Source of the DNA: an uncultured Burkholderiales bacterium
GTDB lineage: Bacteria; Pseudomonadota; Gammaproteobacteria; Burkholderiales; Burkholderiaceae_E
Reading direction: 5' to 3'
Assembly: GCA_903923345.1 (NCBI GenBank)
Contig: CAIXXI010000099.1
Span: 1 to 6,705 of the forward strand
Length of the DNA stretch: 6,705 nucleotides
The number at the start of each line of letters is the position of its first letter. The first letter of the stretch is position 1. The translations under genes were made by a program, and so were the position numbers. Positions 5,825 through 6,705 of this stretch are shown one piece after another. The notes under the pieces were generated by a model that made no database searches, had not been told where the DNA came from, and saw only the letters and a program-made list of their open reading frames with translations.

Positions 5825-6705
5825 ATGCATCACGGTGACATTTCGAGCAGCAAGGACACGGTCGGCGTGGCCGTCGTGAATTACAAGATGCCGCGCCTGC
5901 ACACACATGAAGAGGTGCTGGCGAACTGCCGCAACATCGCGAAGATGATCGAGGGCATGAAGGTCGGCCTGCCCGGCATGGACCTGGTCATCTTCCCCGA
6001 GTACAGCACCCACGGGATCATGTACGACTCGAAAGAGATGTACGACACCGCCTCGGCGATTCCCGGGCCCGAGACTGAAATCTTCGCGCAGGCCTGCCGC
6101 AAGGCCAAGGTCTGGGGTGTGTTCTCCCTGACCGGAGAGCGCCATGAAGAGCACCCGAACAAGGCGCCCTACAACACCCTGATCCTGATGAACGATCAGG
6201 GCGAGATCGTGCAGAAGTACCGCAAGATCATGCCCTGGGTGCCGATCGAAGGCTGGTATCCGGGCGATTGCACCTATGTCAGCGACGGCCCCAAGGGCCT
6301 GAAGGTCAGCCTCATCATCTGTGACGATGGCAACTACCCCGAGATCTGGCGTGACTGCGCCATGAAGGGCGCCGAACTCATCATCCGCTGCCAGGGCTAC
6401 ATGTATCCGGCCAAGGAGCAGCAGATCACCATCTCCAAGGCCATGGCCTTTGCCAACAACTCGTATGTGGCCGTGGCCAATGCCGCTGGATTCGATGGCG
6501 TGTATTCCTACTTCGGCCACTCGGCGATCATCGGCTTCGATGGCCGCACGCTGGGCGAATGCGGCGAAGAAGAGATGGGCGTGCAGTACGCAGCGCTGTC
6601 CAAGCACCTGATCCGCGATTTCCGTCGCAATGGGCAAAGCGAGAATCACCTCTTCAAGCTGCTGCATCGCGGCTACACCGGCCTGATCAATTCCCGCGAA
6701 GGCGA
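5825..6705 (+). CDS. amiE: Aliphatic amidase (nitrilase superfamily), 3' end missing
   Basis: This cytoplasmic amidase converts short aliphatic amides such as acetamide and propionamide to the acid and ammonia. It starts at ATG 5825, with AGGA at 5812-5815. The window holds 293 codons plus two bases of the next; the family is about 346 residues, so roughly 50 are cut off by the window edge, not by mutation. The sequence follows Pseudomonas AmiE closely from MHHGDISSSKDTVGVAVVNY onward. The nitrilase triad is intact: Glu59 (FPEY), Lys134 (KYRK) and Cys166 (LIICDDGN), plus the additional conserved Glu142 (PIEGWYP). Trp138, a position linked to substrate choice in Pseudomonas AmiE, is kept. The related AmiF formamidase is less likely because the N-terminus and the GIMYD stretch are of AmiE type. 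With FmdA it gives the cluster two unrelated amidases. Confidence 0.95.
   Translation, partial: MHHGDISSSKDTVGVAVVNYKMPRLHTHEEVLANCRNIAKMIEGMKVGLPGMDLVIFPEYSTHGIMYDSKEMYDTASAIPGPETEIFAQACRKAKVWGVFSLTGERHEEHPNKAPYNTLILMNDQGEIVQKYRKIMPWVPIEGWYPGDCTYVSDGPKGLKVSLIICDDGNYPEIWRDCAMKGAELIIRCQGYMYPAKEQQITISKAMAFANNSYVAVANAAGFDGVYSYFGHSAIIGFDGRTLGECGEEEMGVQYAALSKHLIRDFRRNGQSENHLFKLLHRGYTGLINSREG

Noticed and set aside
5570..6667. A 365-codon open frame on the minus strand across fmdB and amiE
   Set aside because: It is opposite two recognised genes and shows no protein-family features.

Overview
The window is one tightly packed, all-plus-strand gene cluster from a G+C-rich bacterium (third codon positions are dominated by G and C). 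The gene families, Shine-Dalgarno-led starts and layout suggest a proteobacterium. Resemblance to the Methylophilus methylotrophus fmd (formamidase/amide uptake) locus makes a betaproteobacterium my best guess, but no rRNA or other taxonomic marker is present. Both ends cut through genes.

Layout: (1) 1-277, C-terminal 91 residues of a periplasmic amide/urea-binding protein (UrtA/FmdD type). (2) 278-419, a 142-nt spacer with two strong inverted repeats and no gene. (3) 420-4146, the rest of an ABC importer: permeases UrtB and UrtC, then ATPases UrtD and UrtE. (4) 4184-5416, FmdA, a formamidase/acetamidase. (5) 5429-5770, FmdB, a small zinc-ribbon protein of unknown biochemical role. (6) 5825-6705, AmiE, an aliphatic amidase of the nitrilase superfamily with its catalytic residues intact, cut by the window end about 50 residues short of its usual length. 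Spacers are 142, 64, 48, 21, 37, 12 and 54 nt. No promoter or intrinsic terminator was recognised, so co-transcription from a promoter upstream of the window is likely.

The genes form a logical pathway. A binding protein captures a small amide (or urea) in the periplasm, UrtB/C with UrtD/E import it using ATP, and two evolutionarily unrelated amidases hydrolyse it to ammonia and a short carboxylic acid (formate, acetate or propionate). No urease gene is visible, so although the transporter belongs to the urea (Urt) family, its cargo here is more likely short-chain amides. That is an inference from context.

The most notable non-coding signal is a set of near-perfect stem-loops at gene junctions: a possible pair of alternative folds starting at the urtA stop codon, a 10-bp hairpin further along that spacer, an 8-bp hairpin enclosing the urtB stop codon, and an 8-bp GC-rich hairpin between fmdB and amiE. 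None has a T-run, so they look like mRNA processing, stability or attenuation elements rather than simple terminators. The window is otherwise a recognisable amide-utilisation operon, and I do not see a wholly new system in it.
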